The notes under the pieces were generated by a model. The model saw only the letters and a program-made list of their open reading frames with translations, made no database searches and had not been told where the DNA came from. Shown one piece after another: positions 1 through 4,944 of a DNA stretch of 33,162 bases. The translations under genes and the position numbers were made by a program. The first letter of the stretch is position 1. Every line of letters begins with the position of its first letter. This DNA is from a virus. The stretch spans positions 1 to 33,162 of the IMG/VR virus record IMGVR_UViG_3300043449_000757; one strand, 5' to 3'.

Positions 1-117
1 GCTGACACGGGCAAAGTGCTTGACAGTGTCGAGCGCGAGAAAGACCCGGCTTTTGATTCTGGCGTGGCCGAACCTCCCCCGGACATTTTCGAGATCGACC
101 GTGGCGACGACACCTGA
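1..117 (+). CDS. C-terminal end of an unknown protein (partial)
   Basis: An open frame enters at the first base and stops at TGA 115-117. The 38 visible residues form a charged tail, rich in Asp and Glu, with a PPPDIFEIDRGDD ending. The reading frame overlaps the probable GTG start of the nuclease gene by 17 bases, a common arrangement for co-transcribed phage genes. No domain can be recognised in so short a tail. The next gene is a VRR-NUC nuclease, which in other phages often follows helicase genes, but nothing in these residues shows a helicase. The start lies outside the window. Confidence 0.5.
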   Translation, partial: ADTGKVLDSVEREKDPAFDSGVAEPPPDIFEIDRGDDT

Positions 118-502
118 GGCGCGATTCTCTGCACGTGTGCGGGATGGCTTGAAAGGTGTTGGCTGCGACATTGAGCGAATCGAAAACCGCGTGAACCTTG
201 GCGTGTCCGACATGCTGGTGGGCGTGCTCGATTGCTTTGTCACGGTGGAATTAAAGGTTGTCTCCCGTGGCTTGAAGGTGACATTGCGACCGCACCAAAT
301 TGCTTTTTTGACTCGGCATGCGCTGATGGGGCGGCCCTGCTTTGTGCTTGTTTTGAATGTCGACCGAATATTGCTCTACCATGGCCGTGATGCGGTTGCC
401 CTTGCTGCCGATGGCTTGCGGCTGCCGCCGATGGCGGAGTGGAAATCCCGGGGCATGGACTGGCTGACCCTGAGGGAATATCTATCGGGGCGGCTTAGTT
501 GA
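101..502 (+). CDS. VRR-NUC-type PD-(D/E)XK nuclease
   Basis: This is a 133-residue protein if started at GTG 101. It has the compact VRR-NUC / Holliday-resolvase-like nuclease pattern: a conserved Asp in GVSDMLV, the E-x-K pair in VTVELKVV, and the downstream Gln in LRPHQIAFL, followed by a hydrophobic strand (CFVLVLNV). These are the residues that bind the catalytic metal in PD-(D/E)XK enzymes, so DNA cleavage of branched or replicating DNA is the likely activity. The frame is open upstream to TTG 20, but that stretch overlaps the preceding gene and has no nuclease similarity, so GTG 101 is preferred. The length is typical of phage VRR-NUC proteins. The in vivo substrate is unknown. Confidence 0.8.
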   Translation: MATTPEARFSARVRDGLKGVGCDIERIENRVNLGVSDMLVGVLDCFVTVELKVVSRGLKVTLRPHQIAFLTRHALMGRPCFVLVLNVDRILLYHGRDAVALAADGLRLPPMAEWKSRGMDWLTLREYLSGRLS

Positions 503-544
503 TCGAAAGAAACAATTGGACAATTTGCCCGGCTTTGGCAAAAT
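501..544 (+). promoter_or_regulatory. Sigma70-like promoter P1 with A-rich upstream block
   Basis: An A-rich block GATCGAAAGAAACAA (501-515) is followed by TTGGAC (516-521), a 17-base spacer and CAAAAT (539-544). It begins right at the stop of the nuclease gene. The same block and a similar -35 box recur before later genes at 1605, 3001, 3528 and 3866, which makes a functional promoter much more likely than the hexamers alone would. Confidence 0.6.
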
Positions 545-550
545 CAGAGC

Positions 551-586
551 TGCTGAAATAATTCAGCAAACAGAAAGGATAGATTC
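551..586 (+). promoter_or_regulatory. Leader hairpin plus AGAAAGGATAG ribosome-binding leader
   Basis: A 7-bp inverted repeat TGCTGAA / TTCAGCA (551-557, 562-568) lies between the -10 box and the shared leader AGAAAGGATAG (572-582), which ends four bases before ATG 587. The AGGA core is a good Shine-Dalgarno match at normal spacing. Confidence 0.6.
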
Positions 587-820
587 ATGAAAAAACCGGT
601 TTGTGTTTATTGGGCGCATTCTCGCCGTGAGGATGCCTCGAAAATATTTCGACTGAAACGTGAGGCGTTACAGTGGGGGCGCGATTATTTCGACGGGCTT
701 TTTATCGTTGAACCGATCAATAAAGCCAAGCTATCGGAGCGGCTGGATTATTTAAAAAATCAATTTGGCATTGTGCCGGAGCTGGCCTATACTGGCCGCT
801 CACAAATCAAGAAAGGATAG
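587..820 (+). CDS. Small phage protein, unknown function
   Basis: This is a 77-residue soluble protein that I do not recognise. The N-terminal part has a beta-type start (CVYWAHSRREDASKIFRLKREAL), followed by YFDGLFIVEPINKAKLSERLDYLKNQFG and a basic tail. It starts at ATG 587 four bases after the shared leader. Its last codons, AAA GGA TAG, are themselves the ribosome-binding leader of the next gene, so the leader's TAG is the stop codon of this protein. That geometry implies translational coupling with the downstream gene, which has no promoter block of its own. Confidence 0.75.
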   Translation: MKKPVCVYWAHSRREDASKIFRLKREALQWGRDYFDGLFIVEPINKAKLSERLDYLKNQFGIVPELAYTGRSQIKKG

Positions 821-824
821 AGTC
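810..824 (+). promoter_or_regulatory. AGAAAGGATAG leader embedded in the end of the upstream gene
   Basis: The 11-base leader (810-820) overlaps the last three codons of the 77-residue gene and sits four bases before ATG 825. It decides the start of the next gene at 825 rather than at the farther upstream in-frame alternative near 765. Confidence 0.7.
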
Positions 825-1526
825 ATGCTGAAAACCGTTGCAATTTCTGCCAACAAAAAAACCGGCCCCATCGCAGTCACTTATCGCGCGGGTGAACATG
901 AGACCTATGGCACGTGCCCGCGCACGTGTGCGCTACATCCGAAAAGTGACACCGGCACCGACCATATCGACGCGGATTATTTGGCCGCTGTATATGACGC
1001 GGTCCCGCGCCGTGGTGTTGCATGGGCTTATTCGCACTTTCCCGCTGAGGCGCTGCCGACACCGGCACCGGGTAAAACGACAATTAACGCGAGCTGCGAC
1101 ACTATCGCGGACGCGGTGCGCACTGTAGAGCTGGGCCGTCCCGCTGTATATGCTGCCCCGGTGGACACTGCCGAGAGCTGGCCGCGCAAAATACACGGCG
1201 TGACATTTGCACGCTGCCCCGCTGAGCTGGCCGAATCATTCACTTGCGCGGACTGTGGCAACGGTTCCCCGTTGTGCGCACGTGGTGAACGGGACTTTGT
1301 TGTTGTATTTGTTGCCCATGGCACCGGAAAAAAACGAGTAGGCACCGACGCGGCGGGTGGGTGTTATGCAGCCAGCGGCCCGACGGCTATTCAGTGGCAC
1401 GGTACGCGCAAAACCGGACATGCGAACGACGCGCAAACCGTGCGCGATTTTGCCCGCTCGCTGCCGGTGGGCTCGATGCTGCGGCACCATATCGCGGGCG
1501 ACATTGGGCGCGAGGTGGCCGCATGA
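825..1526 (+). CDS. Cysteine-rich gp88 / DUF7227-like phage protein, apparently permuted
   Basis: This is a 233-residue protein starting at ATG 825. The N-terminus has TGPIAVTYRAG followed by TCPRTC, as at the front of phage gp88/DUF7227-type proteins. A long middle part follows (GVAWAYSHFP, TINASCDTIADAV, FARCPAELAESFTCADCGNGSPLC, VVFVAHGTGKKR). The last 55 or so residues carry GGCYAASGPTAIQWHG and SLPVGSMLRHHIAGDIG. As I remember the family, the GCYA...AGD block lies directly after the first CPxxC and before the middle part, so here it seems to have moved to the C-terminus. The paired cysteines suggest metal or Fe-S binding, and the biochemical role is unknown. The family assignment rests on remembered motifs. 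Confidence 0.65.
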   Translation: MLKTVAISANKKTGPIAVTYRAGEHETYGTCPRTCALHPKSDTGTDHIDADYLAAVYDAVPRRGVAWAYSHFPAEALPTPAPGKTTINASCDTIADAVRTVELGRPAVYAAPVDTAESWPRKIHGVTFARCPAELAESFTCADCGNGSPLCARGERDFVVVFVAHGTGKKRVGTDAAGGCYAASGPTAIQWHGTRKTGHANDAQTVRDFARSLPVGSMLRHHIAGDIGREVAA

Positions 1527-1588
1527 TATTAATCGGCGCGGTTTTACTCTGGCTTTTTATTGGGTGGCTGCTCGATAGATATGGCTAA
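1523..1588 (+). CDS. 21-residue membrane micro-ORF
   Basis: ATG 1523 overlaps the TGA of the upstream gene (ATGA), the classic geometry for translational coupling. The 21 codons encode MILIGAVLLWLFIGWLLDRYG. This is one hydrophobic segment long enough to cross a membrane, ending in a short DRYG tail. Single-pass micropeptides of this kind occur in phages as holin-like or membrane-modifying products, but no function can be assigned. It may be a chance ORF, although the overlap and the clean hydrophobic composition argue for a real product. Confidence 0.45.
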   Translation: MILIGAVLLWLFIGWLLDRYG

Positions 1589-1604
1589 TTGAAGGCCCCG
1601 AATC

Positions 1605-1648
1605 GATCGAAATAATTCAATTGACCGGTGCGGACAATAGACTAGAAT
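1605..1648 (+). promoter_or_regulatory. Sigma70-like promoter P3
   Basis: The block GATCGAAATAATTCAA (1605-1620) is followed by TTGACC (1621-1626), a 16-base spacer and TAGAAT (1643-1648). The block matches those at 501, 3001, 3528 and 3866. Confidence 0.65.
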
Positions 1649-1655
1649 TCAAACC

Positions 1656-1697
1656 ATCGATGACCGGGCGGTTATCGATTCAACTCAGAAAGGATAG
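1656..1697 (+). promoter_or_regulatory. Leader hairpin plus AGAAAGGATAG leader
   Basis: A 10-bp stem with one G-T wobble, ATCGATGACC / GGTTATCGAT with a GGGC loop (1656-1679), lies 7 bases before AGAAAGGATAG (1687-1697). The start codon follows at 1702. The hairpin is close enough to affect ribosome access. Confidence 0.55.
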
Positions 1698-1701
1698 CAA
1701 C

Positions 1702-2658
1702 ATGGCACACATGATCGACACAACAACTGGCACCGCTGCAATGGCATACGCGGGCAAAACCCCATGGCACGGCCTCGGCCAAACCCTGAGCGCGGATGCG
1801 TCAATTGAGACGTGGACACGTGAGGCGGGTTTAGCGTATAGCGTGCTTGAATCCCCCGTACTGTTCCGCACTGCTGCGGCCACTGAGCCCGAATTATTCA
1901 AGGGGCGCAAAGTGTTACACCGTAGCGACACCGGCGCACCTTTGGCCGTGGTATCGGACGGTTACCACGTAGTGCAGCCCGCCGAGGTTATGGGCTTTTT
2001 TGATAATTTGGTCAAGCTGGGCGGCTTTCAAATGGAAACAGCGGGCGCGCTCAGTTACGGGCGGCGCGTGTGGGCGCTGGCATCGGTAGGCGCTGGCGCG
2101 GACATTGTCGAGGGGGACACCGTCAAGCCTTATTTACTGCTTGGCACCTCATACGATGGCACCATGGCCACAGTGGCGAAATTCACCACGGTTCGCGTGG
2201 TATGCAATAACACCATCACGGCGGCGCTAGGTGACAATACTGCCTCGGTTCGTGTGCTGCACAGTGAGCGGTTCGACGCGGACGCGGTGCGATTAGAGCT
2301 GGGCATTGTGGCCAACAACTGGGAGCGCTTTTTAGTTGAATCGCGCAAGCTGGCGGGCGAGCCCATGGGCGCGGATGAGGCGGACGCGTTTGTATCGGAG
2401 CTGCTCAAGCCTTATCACACTGGCAAAATCGACATCAGCGAATCACGTGCTTATAAGCGAATCATTCAATTATTCGATGGCGCGGCCATTGGTTCGGACA
2501 TTGGCGGCGTGACTGGCACGCGCTGGGGGATGCTCAACGCGGTGACTGAATTAGTCGATCATGAGCGAGGCCGCAGCGACAATACGCGCCTCGAATCGGC
2601 ATGGTTTGGCACCGGCGCAGCGATTAAAAACCGAGCTTTGGAATTGCTCGCGGCTTAA
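1702..2658 (+). CDS. DUF932 / TIGR03299 phage-plasmid protein
   Basis: This is a 318-residue protein. The N-terminus MAHMIDTTTGTAAMAYAG followed by KTPWHGLGQTL is the signature of the DUF932 (TIGR03299, phage/plasmid-like) family. Further family-like blocks are VLHRSDTGAPLAVVSDGYHVVQPAEVMGFFDNL, a YLLLGTSYDGT core, and TTVRVVCNNTI. The near-300-residue length is normal. The family is widespread in phages and plasmids and has no established biochemical role. The start at ATG 1702 follows the shared leader AGAAAGGATAG by four bases. An upstream in-frame TTG at 1621 is rejected because it is the -35 box of the promoter. Confidence 0.88.
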   Translation: MAHMIDTTTGTAAMAYAGKTPWHGLGQTLSADASIETWTREAGLAYSVLESPVLFRTAAATEPELFKGRKVLHRSDTGAPLAVVSDGYHVVQPAEVMGFFDNLVKLGGFQMETAGALSYGRRVWALASVGAGADIVEGDTVKPYLLLGTSYDGTMATVAKFTTVRVVCNNTITAALGDNTASVRVLHSERFDADAVRLELGIVANNWERFLVESRKLAGEPMGADEADAFVSELLKPYHTGKIDISESRAYKRIIQLFDGAAIGSDIGGVTGTRWGMLNAVTELVDHERGRSDNTRLESAWFGTGAAIKNRALELLAA

Positions 2659-2686
2659 CTAATCGGCTTTTTTGCACGCTATCGAG

Positions 2687-2717
2687 GGGGATCGGTCAAA
2701 TTAATTGATCGATCCCC
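2687..2717 (+). terminator. Hairpin after the DUF932 gene, possible weak terminator
   Basis: GGGGATCG (2687-2694) pairs with CGATCCCC (2710-2717), and TCAA / TTGA extends the stem inward. Only a short TGTTAATTT follows, so termination would be weak. An RNA-processing or stabilising role is equally possible. Confidence 0.4.
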
Positions 2718-2761
2718 TGTTAATTTGCCCAGCGTAAACCAGTCCCCGAGCCTCGGCGCTT

Positions 2762-2924
2762 GCACCGCGTGAAACGTGGCGCGGTGCGTGGAGCGGGGCG
2801 CGTGATTCGCGCCCCGTGTTGCCCGTGGCCTTGGCCACGGTTCGCGCACCGGCGGCAGCCGGTGCGCGGTTGCTGGCGCTTTGCCCTTTGCCATTGCTTC
2901 GCGGTTCGCGCTGCGCGAACCGCG
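2762..2924 (+). ncRNA. Array of five perfect GC-rich hairpins (candidate structured RNA)
   Basis: Five back-to-back inverted repeats have no mismatches. They are GCACCGCG/CGCGGTGC (2762-2769, 2780-2787); CGGGGCGCG/CGCGCCCCG (2794-2802, 2808-2816); CCGTGGCC/GGCCACGG (2823-2830, 2833-2840), which forms a CUUG-type tight loop; 11 bp CGCGCACCGGC/GCCGGTGCGCG (2843-2853, 2858-2868); and 11 bp CGCGGTTCGCG/CGCGAACCGCG (2900-2910, 2914-2924). The last is followed by a T-rich tract. No protein reading is convincing. I see no strong promoter just upstream, so it may be the 3' end of the DUF932 transcript, a separate RNA, or a structured DNA site. Confidence 0.5.
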
Positions 2925-2936
2925 TTTGTTTTTTCC
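2900..2936 (+). terminator. Strong intrinsic terminator ending the hairpin array
   Basis: An 11-bp perfect GC-rich stem with a CTG loop (2900-2924) is followed directly by TTTGTTTTTT (2925-2934). This is the textbook layout of a Rho-independent terminator. Confidence 0.8.
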
Positions 2937-2940
2937 CTAA

Positions 2941-2970
2941 TTGGTGGCGGCGGGGGCGGGTGGGCTCGCC
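2941..2970. repeat. G-rich element, copy A
   Basis: This 30-base G-rich stretch (core GGCGGGGGCGGGTGGG) matches 4945-4974 at 27 of 30 positions by eye. Its several G-runs could form a quadruplex in DNA or RNA. It starts a few bases after the terminator U-tract. Confidence 0.7.
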
Positions 2971-3000
2971 GTGGTAAGAATCTATTGCTGGCGCTTTGTC

Positions 3001-3044
3001 GATAGAAACAATTCATTAGACACGGGCGCTGGCGCTGGCACAAT
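3001..3044 (+). promoter_or_regulatory. Sigma70-like promoter P4
   Basis: The block GATAGAAACAATTCA (3001-3015) is followed by TTAGAC (3016-3021), a 17-base spacer and CACAAT (3039-3044). The block and -35 box are identical to those at 3866-3886. Confidence 0.55.
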
Positions 3045-3071
3045 TGAGGCCTCAACATTCAGAAAGGATAG
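3044..3071 (+). promoter_or_regulatory. Leader palindrome plus AGAAAGGATAG leader
   Basis: A 12-base palindrome TTGAGGCCTCAA (3044-3055) begins at the end of the -10 box and precedes AGAAAGGATAG (3061-3071), four bases before ATG 3076. Confidence 0.5.
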
Positions 3072-3075
3072 AGAT

Positions 3076-3507
3076 ATGGGACTCGATATGTATTTAAGCG
3101 CTAAGCGCTATTTGTGGAGCGAGGAACGCGAAGGCGTGAAGGTTTCCGGCGTTGATATTCCCGCTCCGTTGGAATTGTGCGAGGTTCGCTGCCGCGCTGC
3201 CTACTGGCGCAAAGCAAATCAGATACACGGCTGGTTTGTCAAAAACGTGCAGGATGGTGAAGACGATTGTCAGCCTTATGAAGTAGGGCGCGAGGACTTG
3301 CAGGCGCTGGTAGATTTGTGCCGCAAAGTGCTTGACAATCGCAAGCTGGCCAAAAAGCTTTTGCCCCCAAATGAGGGTTTTTTCTTTGGCGGGTATGAAT
3401 ATGGCGACTACTATTTTTCTGAGCTCCAACGCACTGCGGACGAGCTGGCCAAATTACTCGAGGCCGTGGACGATAGCTGGACATTCGAGTATCAATCGAG
3501 CTGGTAG
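3076..3507 (+). CDS. Conserved phage protein (MGLDMYL family), unknown function
   Basis: This is a 143-residue protein starting MGLDMYLSAKRYLW. Other conserved-looking blocks are AYWRKANQIHGWFVKNVQDGEDDCQPYEV, LPPNEGFFFGGYEYGDYYFSEL and the C-terminal FEYQSSW. I recognise this pattern from uncharacterised phage proteins in which MGLDMYL, YWRKAN-IH and GFFFG-YYY blocks co-occur. No enzymatic residues are assigned. The aromatic-rich, cysteine-containing, soluble character suggests a small globular protein made early to act on a host target, but this is only inference. The start is fixed by the shared leader four bases upstream. The open frame extends back to 2941, which is rejected because it would cross the promoter and the G-rich repeat. 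Confidence 0.75.
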   Translation: MGLDMYLSAKRYLWSEEREGVKVSGVDIPAPLELCEVRCRAAYWRKANQIHGWFVKNVQDGEDDCQPYEVGREDLQALVDLCRKVLDNRKLAKKLLPPNEGFFFGGYEYGDYYFSELQRTADELAKLLEAVDDSWTFEYQSSW

Positions 3508-3508
3508 T

Positions 3509-3532
3509 CTATCGGGGCGCGAGCCCCGATAG
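3509..3532 (+). promoter_or_regulatory. Upstream hairpin CTATCGGGGC with GCGA loop
   Basis: A 10-bp perfect stem, CTATCGGGGC / GCCCCGATAG, closes a GCGA (GNRA-type) tetraloop. It starts two bases after the stop codon. Its 3' arm runs into the A-rich block of promoter P5. There is no T-tract, so classic termination is unlikely. A sister copy at 3847-3870 preserves pairing with a different base pair. Confidence 0.7.
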
Positions 3533-3571
3533 AAACAAACCATTGGACGCGGGCACTGGAGCGCCTATACT
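3528..3571 (+). promoter_or_regulatory. Sigma70-like promoter P5
   Basis: The block GATAGAAACAAACCA (3528-3542) is followed by TTGGAC (3543-3548), a 17-base spacer and TATACT (3566-3571). This is the best match of the set. The -10 box lies in the loop of the 8-bp inverted repeat GGAGCGCC / GGCGCTCC (3558-3580). Confidence 0.75.
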
Positions 3572-3585
3572 GGGCGCTCCACAAC

Positions 3586-3600
3586 AGAAAGGATAGAGCG
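3586..3600 (+). promoter_or_regulatory. AGAAAGGATAG ribosome-binding leader
   Basis: An exact copy of the 11-base leader at 3586-3596, followed by AGCG and ATG 3601. Confidence 0.7.
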
Positions 3601-3846
3601 ATGACAATCACCAAACAATATTGGTTCCTAAGAATCGGCGATGATTACCTCGATGACGCGCTCTGCTATCGAACAAAGCAGGCAGCGATTAATAAATATC
3701 AGCGAGTCGCGCAAGAGCTGGCGCGGTATGAGCAGCGAATCGAAGCTTCGCTGCATCGCGCTTCACGGCGCGAGACCCTCGACGAATATCCTGATTGTTT
3801 GTTGTCGCTCGGTCCACGTGGCGGCGTAAGAATCGAGGGCTGCTGA
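3601..3846 (+). CDS. Small conserved phage protein, unknown function
   Basis: This is an 81-residue protein starting MTITKQYWFLRIGDDY. It has a central charged helix (AAINKYQRVAQELARYEQRIEASLH) and a C-terminal YPDCLLSLGPRGGVRIEGC. The SLGPRGGVR ending is one I associate with short uncharacterised phage proteins. No catalytic motif or membrane segment is visible. The gene sits alone between two promoter cassettes, so it is probably transcribed as its own unit as well as by read-through. Confidence 0.72.
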   Translation: MTITKQYWFLRIGDDYLDDALCYRTKQAAINKYQRVAQELARYEQRIEASLHRASRRETLDEYPDCLLSLGPRGGVRIEGC

Positions 3847-3870
3847 CTATCGGAGCTTACGCTCCGATAG
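3847..3870 (+). promoter_or_regulatory. Upstream hairpin CTATCGGAGC with TTAC loop
   Basis: A 10-bp perfect stem, CTATCGGAGC / GCTCCGATAG, with the loop TTAC. It is the sister of 3509-3532. The stem differs at one pair (G-C there, A-T here) with both sides changed, and the loop is unrelated. The arm runs into the A-rich block of promoter P6. Confidence 0.7.
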
Positions 3871-3910
3871 AAACAATTCATTAGACGCGAACCACAGGCC
3901 GTGATGTAAT
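3866..3910 (+). promoter_or_regulatory. Sigma70-like promoter P6
   Basis: The block GATAGAAACAATTCA (3866-3880) is followed by TTAGAC (3881-3886) and, with an 18-base spacer, TGTAAT (3905-3910). The -10 box lies within the inverted repeat CCGTGA / TCACGG (3899-3904, 3915-3920). Confidence 0.65.
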
Positions 3911-3939
3911 TCATTCACGGTCTGATTGAGGCCGCACTC

Positions 3940-3954
3940 AGAAAGGATAGAGAA
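3940..3954 (+). promoter_or_regulatory. AGAAAGGATAG ribosome-binding leader
   Basis: An exact copy of the leader at 3940-3950, followed by AGAA and ATG 3955. Confidence 0.7.
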
Positions 3955-4413
3955 ATGAAAAACCCTTTAGCTTGTTACCGTAACGACTTGTTCGGCAGCC
4001 GTGGCGTGGACGTGGCTGCTGCTCTCGAATACGTGGATCAGTTGGCAGCCGCCAGCAGCGACGCAGTGGCAGTGCAAACAGCAGCACGCGTGCTGCTCAA
4101 TACTGTACTGGGTGCCATGGATCAGGTGCTAAATGTCCAGAGCCCCGAGCGCTTAGCACTGATCGAGTTGATCGACGAACGGATCAAGGCCAACAGCAGC
4201 GACATCGACCAGCAGATCAGCGATTGGATGGACAACAATGTGGATCATGACCACCTGATCAGCGAATGGTTGTCCGATAACTTCGACGTGAATGACTACA
4301 ACGTCGACGACGTGGTGGACGATAAGATCAAGGAATGGGCATCGGACAATCTGGCCGATGAAGTGGAAGCAGTGATTAAAAATAGTTTGACATTCAACGT
4401 AATAGTCAATTAA
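3955..4413 (+). CDS. Acidic helical phage protein, unknown function
   Basis: This is a 152-residue protein. The N-terminal third (MKNPLACYRNDLFGSRGVDVAAALEYV) leads into an Ala-rich helix. The C-terminal half is strongly acidic, with repeated W-x-x-D/N-N/D patterns (SDWMDNNVDHDH, SEWLSDNFDVNDYN, KEWASDNLADE) spaced about 20-24 residues apart, so it looks like a short internal repeat. Such acidic proteins can mimic DNA or bind basic host proteins, but that is speculation without a homologue. The start is fixed by the leader. The last codons carry the next promoter. Confidence 0.7.
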   Translation: MKNPLACYRNDLFGSRGVDVAAALEYVDQLAAASSDAVAVQTAARVLLNTVLGAMDQVLNVQSPERLALIELIDERIKANSSDIDQQISDWMDNNVDHDHLISEWLSDNFDVNDYNVDDVVDDKIKEWASDNLADEVEAVIKNSLTFNVIVN

Positions 4414-4416
4414 AAT
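4387..4416 (+). promoter_or_regulatory. Consensus promoter P7 inside the end of the acidic-protein gene
   Basis: TTGACA (4387-4392), an 18-base spacer and TAAAAT (4411-4416). The -35 box and most of the spacer lie within the coding sequence of the acidic protein. The A-rich block seen at the other promoters is absent. Confidence 0.6.
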
Positions 4417-4420
4417 ACAA

Positions 4421-4466
4421 GCACTGGATCAGCCGATCCAGTGCAACCAACCTAGAAAGAATAGAG
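4421..4466 (+). promoter_or_regulatory. Leader hairpin plus variant AGAAAGAATAG leader
   Basis: A 10-bp perfect stem GCACTGGATC / GATCCAGTGC with an AGCC loop (4421-4444) is followed by AGAAAGAATAG (4454-4464), one base different from the other six leaders and only two bases before ATG 4467. The hairpin has no T-tract. Confidence 0.6.
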
Positions 4467-4757
4467 ATGAAAACATTAAAGACAATCAACATCAACGGTA
4501 ATAACTTCGCGCTGCCTGAGGGAATGTCCGGTAAAGACATTCAAGCCTTGGCAGGGTTCCTCTGCACACTGACCGAGGTGGGCAGAGAATACGATTACGA
4601 CACCGGTGAATCCATTTACTTTGAATCACTGACCGGTGTCAGTGTCCAAGTGTCCGAGCTGCGGGTCACTACTAAAGAGGACGCACGCAAACAAGCCACT
4701 GAATCACGCGAACGCTACCAGCAGCGGCGCGAGATGGAGAAGTCCGAGCAGGCCTGA
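4467..4757 (+). CDS. Small phage protein, unknown function
   Basis: This is a 96-residue protein. The N-terminus is beta-like (MKTLKTININGNNFALPEGMSGKDIQALAGFL) and contains NxNGxxFxLP, followed by a Tyr/Asp-rich stretch (REYDYDTGESIYF). It ends in a highly charged helix (RKQATESRERYQQRREMEKSEQA). No family is recognised with confidence. It is the last gene before the terminator cluster and the terminase. A small-terminase role can be considered from position only, and nothing in the residues supports it. Confidence 0.7.
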   Translation: MKTLKTININGNNFALPEGMSGKDIQALAGFLCTLTEVGREYDYDTGESIYFESLTGVSVQVSELRVTTKEDARKQATESRERYQQRREMEKSEQA

Positions 4758-4765
4758 TCCCCCCA

Positions 4766-4827
4766 ACTGGTCGGCAGCGCCGACCAGTCCCGACCCGAGA
4801 AGCCCAGACTGTACAGTCTGGGCTTCT
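4766..4827 (+). terminator. Tandem hairpins closing the accessory module
   Basis: ACTGGTCGGC / GCCGACCAGT (4766-4775, 4779-4788) is followed by a 30-base perfect palindrome (4798-4827) with 13-bp arms AGAAGCCCAGACT and a GTAC centre. A pyrimidine-rich TTACTTTCCCC follows. Being symmetrical, the palindrome could also act on the other strand or bind a dimeric protein. Confidence 0.65.
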
Positions 4828-4875
4828 TTACTTTCCCCTTTAGAATCAACAACTTACAGCATCATAGGGAAAGTT

Positions 4876-4903
4876 AATCAGCGCGGACGCGCTGATTGTT
4901 TTT
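4876..4903 (+). terminator. Intrinsic terminator
   Basis: AATCAGCGC / GCGCTGATT with a GGAC loop (4876-4897) is followed by GTTTTTATTTG. This is a clear Rho-independent layout. Confidence 0.75.
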
Positions 4904-4944
4904 ATTTGCTTGACAACTTTGATTTTCTATTATCCTTCCCACAA

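Larger units (their letters stand above)
2659..3075. other. 417-bp gene-free structured region
   Basis: No credible gene lies between the DUF932 stop and ATG 3076. The stretch holds an 8-bp hairpin (2687-2717), five tandem GC-rich perfect hairpins (2762-2924), a U-tract, a G-rich element (2941-2970), a 14-base direct repeat TTGCTGGCGCTTTG (2870-2883 and 2985-2998), and promoter P4 with its leader. Short ORFs across it are low-complexity and lack ribosome-binding sites. Confidence 0.7.

Noticed and set aside
1621-1701. Upstream TTG extension of the DUF932 gene
   Set aside because: The TTG is the -35 box of promoter P3 and the family N-terminus begins at ATG 1702.
2762-2924. CRISPR-like array
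   Set aside because: The repeated units are inverted repeats of different sequence, not direct repeats with spacers, and no cas gene is near.
2941-3075. Upstream extension of the MGLDMYL gene
   Set aside because: It would translate the G-rich repeat, the promoter and the leader.
4910-4936. TTGACA at 4910 as a strong promoter
   Set aside because: The only TATCCT-like -10 is at 15-base spacing and weak, so it is not annotated as a promoter.
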